Assembly (NCBI RefSeq): GCF_004769555.1
Contig: NZ_RQFY01000006.1
Location: 1-64,000 of the forward strand
Direction: 5' to 3'
Origin: Leptospira koniambonensis
Lineage (GTDB): Bacteria; Spirochaetota; Leptospiria; Leptospirales; Leptospiraceae
Length of the DNA stretch: 64,000 nucleotides
Below, one piece after another: positions 60,038 to 64,000 of this stretch. A program made the position numbers and the translations under genes. Under the pieces are notes generated by a model that saw only the letters and a program-made list of their open reading frames with translations, did not search any database and was not told the origin of the DNA. The first letter of the stretch is position 1. Every line of letters begins with the position of its first letter.

Positions 60038-61444
60038 ATGAAGAAAATTCGGATCCTTCTCTCCTCAATGTTTGGCCTAAGAGCCGGACTTCTAATATTC
60101 TTCTTTTTCCTAACTAGCTCCTTGCAAGCCCAGTCCCAGGTAGTTTCTGAATCCTGGATGTCTTCTCTCAACAAATGGTTGGAGACGGGAATTTCAGGCT
60201 CAGAGTTCGGATTTCATTCCGCAATTTTCCTGATCCTGGGTGGACTTTGTGCAAGTCTTCTTCCTTGTGTTTATCCTTTGTATCCAATCACGGTCGGGAT
60301 CATACAAGCAAGGGGAGAAACCGCTACGAACAAAATGTTCCATCCTCTGGTGTATTATGCTGGGCTTGCTTCCATGTATTTTTGCTTCGGACTCGTGGCC
60401 GGAGTTTCAGGCGGCGCATTTAATACTGTTCTAAGATTTCCGGGAACAAATTTATTCTTAGCCGTAATTATCTTTTTATTGGGACTTGCTTCATTAGGAA
60501 TTTTGCATTTACCAATTTTTCCCGTGAAAGAATGGAAAGGATGCCAAGGCTGGAAGGGAACTTTCCTTCTGGGAATGGGAGCGGGTTTTTTATCTTCTCC
60601 TTGTGTTGGTCCGATCGTAGTTGCGATTCTCATCCAAGTAACTGCTGGAGTCCAAAGTATTAGTGCTTATTCTTTAGCGGTTTCCGCATTCAAGATGGCG
60701 CTATTCGGACTCGGTTTAGGATTGCCGTTTTTATTTTTAGGTGTATTTGGACTTTCTCTTCCTCGTGGAGGAAAATGGACTAGATGGATTCAGATCGTTC
60801 TAGGATTTGTGGTCTTCTACTTTGCTTGGTCTTATTATAATAAGGCAATGCAATTATGGTCTGTTCCTACTGATTTGAGCCTTGGGATCTTGGCTGCTTC
60901 TCTAGGAGTTTTGGCCACAGCATATTTTTACCAGTCAACATCACTTCTTCGCACAGAAAGAATGAAGAAGGCATTACTTCTTACTGGACTGATTTGTTCT
61001 AGCGCGATCCTGATCCGACTTGCAGGCTGGGGAGTTGTTCCTGGCGTTATCAAGAAGGATCTTGTAGAAGAGCATGGAAATCTAGAGTGGCATAGAATTT
61101 CTGATACAGCATTCGAAACTGCTCGGAGCGAAGATCGTTTGGTATTCGCAGATTTTTATGCAGATTGGTGTTCTAATTGTAAGGCCTTCGAAGAATTGAC
61201 CATCTCTGACCCTAATTTAAACCAAGCTCTTGGTAAAACTATTCTTCTAAAAATTAAGGACGATGATAAGGATTTTCTAATATATGAGAATGATCCTAGA
61301 TTTCCTGAATTAAAAATCGGGCTTCCATTCTTTGTGATCTTCTCTTCCGATGGGAAGGTTCTTTTTAAAACTACGAATTATTTGAATACTGCAGATATGA
61401 TCAGAACGATCAAAGGTGAGAAGTTCCACGCCTCAGGTGAATAG
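60038..61444 (+). CDS. DsbD/CcdA-like thiol-disulfide transporter with C-terminal thioredoxin domain
   Basis: Moves reducing power across the inner membrane. The ATG at 60038 gives 468 residues (a TTG at 60017 adds seven). Signal-like start, then about eight spans with the two active cysteines in CASLLPCVYPLYPI and FLSSPCVGPIVV. The C-terminal thioredoxin-like domain has FADFYADWCSNCKAFEEL (CSNC active site, near 376) and a cis-Pro in GLPFFVIFSS. It lacks the long N-terminal alpha domain of enteric DsbD. A short periplasmic segment precedes the first span. Confidence 0.9.
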   Translation: MKKIRILLSSMFGLRAGLLIFFFFLTSSLQAQSQVVSESWMSSLNKWLETGISGSEFGFHSAIFLILGGLCASLLPCVYPLYPITVGIIQARGETATNKMFHPLVYYAGLASMYFCFGLVAGVSGGAFNTVLRFPGTNLFLAVIIFLLGLASLGILHLPIFPVKEWKGCQGWKGTFLLGMGAGFLSSPCVGPIVVAILIQVTAGVQSISAYSLAVSAFKMALFGLGLGLPFLFLGVFGLSLPRGGKWTRWIQIVLGFVVFYFAWSYYNKAMQLWSVPTDLSLGILAASLGVLATAYFYQSTSLLRTERMKKALLLTGLICSSAILIRLAGWGVVPGVIKKDLVEEHGNLEWHRISDTAFETARSEDRLVFADFYADWCSNCKAFEELTISDPNLNQALGKTILLKIKDDDKDFLIYENDPRFPELKIGLPFFVIFSSDGKVLFKTTNYLNTADMIRTIKGEKFHASGE

Positions 61445-61455
61445 CTCAAAGGGTT

Positions 61456-61574
61456 CGCACAGAGCACACGGAGAACGCAGAGATAAGTTTGTTAGAGTTC
61501 CTATATTACAATCTTATAAACTTGCAACTTGGAGTAAAAACAAAACCCTCTGTGACCTCAGTGCTCTCCGTGCG
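61456..61574. repeat. Intergenic repeat element, copy F
   Basis: Arm 1 (61456-61482) and the reverse complement of arm 2 (61548-61574) match at 20 of 27 positions ungapped. Between them is the core GTTAGAGTTCCTATATT (61491-61507), nearly the same as GTTGGAGTTCCTACATT at 27581-27597. The inner ~40 nt are AT-rich. It lies between convergent genes and could serve as a transcript end. Confidence 0.65.
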
Positions 61575-61591
61575 AAATAGTTTTCATAACC

Positions 61592-62554
61592 TTAAGCTGG
61601 GACTGGTTCCTTCTCCCATAGTTTCCATTTCACTAAGAAATATAGACCAACCAGTATGATCGCGATCGATACATACTGAGATTGAGAAAATCCGTGCCAG
61701 TAATATCCATTTAAGAAGGTAGTGGTTTCTCCGTTCACTCCTGGAATGTTTGCTTGGATAGGAGGATCAAAGAATGGGATCACTGCCTTATTCACTCTTA
61801 AGAATTCTATCGCTAATCTTGCAAGTCCATGTAAAACTAGATACTGAGCACCTAAGCTAAACTTTTTGAAGTTTTGGAATCTCGCCCATTTTTGGAAGTA
61901 CATGAAGAATAGAAAAGATACTGCTGCTTCCATGACCGGAGTATTCCAAACTGGAACACCACTTGGAACTGCGCTTGTTGGCCAGTAGGTGAATGTTAAG
62001 AGAGGAATATGCTGGTGAGTTGCAAATCCATAACAACCATCTCCTGAAACAAAACATCCCAATCTACCGATTGCATAACCTAATGCCATGCTTGGAATTG
62101 TAGCGTCCAAGTAAGCTTTTACATCCAATTTGTTTTGGATCATGTATAAGCTGATGAATAAGATCCCAAATAGGAATCCTCCATAAAATACCAAACCGCT
62201 TCCGGAGAATAAACTGGACCAAAGCCCAGGACGACCAGGAAAGCCGTAAAAATGTGTGAGTGGATACAGGTATATTCCGTCAAAACCAGGAGTATCTACG
62301 AAAATCTGGTCCCAGATCTCGAATATAAAAAATATCTTAGCACCTACGAATGTTCCGAAAACTCCTAAGATCAAAAGCCAATCTGCATGAGATGGTTCTA
62401 ATTTTCTTCTTTCAAGTTCTTTTGGTAGAAGATAGGAAGCCGCTAAGAATGCGATGACTACTAAAATGCTGAATGTGGAAATTCCTTCCCAATCGCTGCT
62501 GATCGTGGCTTGAACGAGTCGTTTTAACCAATCGATTTCTATGACTTTATACAT
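61592..62554 (-). CDS. lgt: Prolipoprotein diacylglyceryl transferase (divergent Lgt)
   Basis: Adds diacylglyceryl to the lipobox Cys of pre-lipoproteins in the inner membrane. 320 residues, about seven spans, with the family's [30 protein letters not shown] and late [16 protein letters not shown]. The signature region has Cys, Ser and Asp where classic Lgt has N-F-x-N-x-E, so it is a divergent member. A lipoprotein-rich organism needs Lgt, but a paralogue elsewhere cannot be excluded. ATG at 62554. Confidence 0.85.
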   Translation of the reverse strand: MYKVIEIDWLKRLVQATISSDWEGISTFSILVVIAFLAASYLLPKELERRKLEPSHADWLLILGVFGTFVGAKIFFIFEIWDQIFVDTPGFDGIYLYPLTHFYGFPGRPGLWSSLFSGSGLVFYGGFLFGILFISLYMIQNKLDVKAYLDATIPSMALGYAIGRLGCFVSGDGCYGFATHQHIPLLTFTYWPTSAVPSGVPVWNTPVMEAAVSFLFFMYFQKWARFQNFKKFSLGAQYLVLHGLARLAIEFLRVNKAVIPFFDPPIQANIPGVNGETTTFLNGYYWHGFSQSQYVSIAIILVGLYFLVKWKLWEKEPVPA

Positions 62555-62625
62555 GGTTCCTTCTTTGGATCTTTTTTCCCTTATATTCGTTCCCCGAATC
62601 GGGAAAGTTTCGGAGAGATTAAAAT

Positions 62626-63642
62626 TTATTCCATATTTACGAATTCTGCAGGGTCCATAGGAGGATCATAACCTATATGGACTTCGTAATGTACGTGAGG
62701 CCCTGTGGCCTTTCCTGTGGATCCTACATTACCTATATGCTGGCCTCTAGTAACTAATTGTCCTTTTTCTACAAAGACTACGGAGCAGTGTCCATACACT
62801 GTATAAAATCCGTTCAAGTGATTGATGCGGATACTTTTTCCGAGTCCACCTGCAGATTGTCCATTATCTTCTATCACGCCTGGAGCAGTTGCATAGATAG
62901 GAATTCCTTCGCCTGCAGCAAAGTCTATACCTGAGTGGAACTCTCCCATCTCTACTAAACCAAATGGATCCACTCTTCCTCCAAAGGTAGAAGTCACAAA
63001 TCCTACTCCAGGTTTTAAAGGGCGACCTCTTGGCATCGCGTATAGAATGGATTCTCTTTCTTCCAAATAATCAAAAGCGTTTTGGAAGGCATGTTTTATC
63101 TTGTATAATTCAATATTTCTTTCTGCAAAACCTTCGACTGTATCGGAATATAAATCCATGTTAGTCGAAGATTCTGGAACATTCTTTTTCAAACTAAACT
63201 CAGGTACATAATCGAAGGTGAGAATTCTTTTCCAGGGAACTTCTTCCCAAGCGACTAGATTTAACTGCTCCGTCTTTCTTTCTAATCCGGAAATTTCTTT
63301 CTTAGCGTCTTTGAGAAGAGAGTTATAATAAAGAAATAGCCCGACATTATTGTCAGTCTCTCTGATCAACTCCCGATTTGGTACAAAGAAGAAGTTCATG
63401 TACACCACAAATGCACTTGCGAGCAGAAAAAGTAGGACAGAAAGTACTCCTAAGAATGCGGCCATGAAGACACTTAGCTCCACGTTCAGCACTGCTTCGT
63501 GATCGTGAGGTACAAGCAAAAAAGAAATTTTGCGAGAGCCTTTTTCTTTGATTTTTAGCCAGGAAGAACGTAGGCGAAGATACTTGATCTTCAGCCTTTC
63601 TGCGGCTCTGGGGCGGTCTTCGAACTTTGCCTCGTTGTTCAT
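62626..63642 (-). CDS. M23-family metallopeptidase with membrane anchor
   Basis: 338 residues. A basic cytoplasmic start, one span (about 60-85, [20 protein letters not shown]), a helical periplasmic linker, then an M23 (LytM-like) domain. Zinc ligands are in [10 protein letters not shown] (HxxxD) and GPHVHYEVH (HxH); VYGHCS gives a further His. It probably cuts peptidoglycan cross-links or activates other wall enzymes. Divergent from pcnB with about 60 nt between starts. Confidence 0.92.
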   Translation of the reverse strand: MNNEAKFEDRPRAAERLKIKYLRLRSSWLKIKEKGSRKISFLLVPHDHEAVLNVELSVFMAAFLGVLSVLLFLLASAFVVYMNFFFVPNRELIRETDNNVGLFLYYNSLLKDAKKEISGLERKTEQLNLVAWEEVPWKRILTFDYVPEFSLKKNVPESSTNMDLYSDTVEGFAERNIELYKIKHAFQNAFDYLEERESILYAMPRGRPLKPGVGFVTSTFGGRVDPFGLVEMGEFHSGIDFAAGEGIPIYATAPGVIEDNGQSAGGLGKSIRINHLNGFYTVYGHCSVVFVEKGQLVTRGQHIGNVGSTGKATGPHVHYEVHIGYDPPMDPAEFVNME

Positions 63643-63701
63643 AGATTTTTACTTGCAGGTAGGGGTCCGACGGGGATTATAGGACTTAACTATCCCATCA
63701 T

Positions 63702-64000
63702 ATGAAATTTCTGTCCAATCTCTTCAAGAAAAAAATAGGATCCGTCGACGACATTCTTATTTATCCGGAGGGAAAGAGATTTTACCGGGATGCTCACCCG
63801 ATCCGCAAGACAATGATCGACGAGGATGCGGTAAAGATCATCCATCGTCTTCATAAATTCGGATACAAGGCCTATATCGTGGGTGGAGGAGTCCGCGACC
63901 TTCTTTTGGGACGAAAGCCAAAAGATTTCGACGTGGTCACCAACGCGACTCCGAATCAAATTAAGAAAATCTTTAATAACTGTCGTATCATCGGCCGCAG
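63702..64000 (+). CDS. pcnB: Poly(A) polymerase / tRNA nucleotidyltransferase family (3' end missing)
   Basis: The ATG at 63702 opens [18 protein letters not shown] and the frame runs to the window edge, so about 99 residues are visible. The nucleotidyltransferase signature is present: [21 protein letters not shown], with the two catalytic Asp in DFD. A long basic N-terminus before the domain favours PcnB (poly(A) polymerase) over CCA-adding enzyme, but the part that separates them is off the window. Confidence 0.85.
   Translation, partial: MKFLSNLFKKKIGSVDDILIYPEGKRFYRDAHPIRKTMIDEDAVKIIHRLHKFGYKAYIVGGGVRDLLLGRKPKDFDVVTNATPNQIKKIFNNCRIIGR

Noticed and set aside
63690..63959. Minus-strand open frame of 89 residues at the right edge
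   Set aside because: It is antisense to the start of pcnB, which carries a clear nucleotidyltransferase signature.

Overview
The window looks like chromosomal DNA of a Leptospira species. Supporting signs are the infB-rbfA-truB-rpsO-pnp order with a very Gly/Arg-rich IF2 N-terminus, a heme oxygenase gene, several secreted lipoproteins and outer-membrane barrels, frequent TTG/GTG starts, and short intergenic CGCAGAG-type repeats. Base composition is moderate and AT-leaning. I cannot fix the species; an environmental or 'intermediate' Leptospira fits as well as a pathogen. No prophage, insertion sequence, CRISPR array or rRNA operon was seen.

Layout. 1-7708: translation and RNA genes (infB 3' part, rbfA, truB, rpsO, pnp), then an M16 protease and dut. 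7709-8860: a small accessory island with a VapBC toxin-antitoxin pair between two patches of intergenic repeat. 8861-24831: a long plus-strand housekeeping run with ftsK, a lolA-like gene, a rodZ-like gene, rimO, pgsA, trpD, the Sec accessory genes yajC-(unknown)-secD-secF, and the riboflavin genes ribD-ribE-(DUF4328)-ribBA. 24828-27445: minus-strand pdxH, prepilin peptidase and an aminotransferase. 27770-34361: a midasin-like AAA/VWA protein, smpB, der, plsY and two unknown genes. 34474-36851: an EamA transporter facing a c-di-GMP phosphodiesterase that is followed by a tiny winged-helix gene. 37000-39922: three minus-strand envelope proteins. 40174-43156: hemO, an MFS permease, a TetR regulator and a thioesterase, with two clear palindromic operators. 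43439-48494: Fic protein, SrkA-like kinase, a membrane protein and an MptE-like (Maf-type) protein. 48570-53292: smc, thiG, thiH. 53296-55051: a Cys-rich secreted protein, tRNA-Met and an unknown gene. 55371-64000: glnA under a sigma-54 promoter, a secreted unknown, an alginate-export porin, a DsbD-like protein, lgt, an M23 peptidase and the start of pcnB.

How it fits together. Most genes are core machinery for translation, protein export, chromosome handling, envelope lipids and cofactor synthesis (riboflavin, PLP, thiamine). Accessory content is limited to VapBC, Fic and possibly the envelope cluster at 37-40 kb. The points most worth following are: an SMC protein about 927 residues long with no recognisable hinge; a glutamine synthetase whose adenylylation Tyr is Phe although its gene has a near-perfect sigma-54 promoter; a tandem AAA + VWA protein resembling a reduced midasin; an unrecognised Lys-rich protein encoded between yajC and secD; perfect palindromes at vapB, tetR and hemO; and an intergenic repeat family with imperfect inverted arms and a shared GTTRGAGTTCCTA core.
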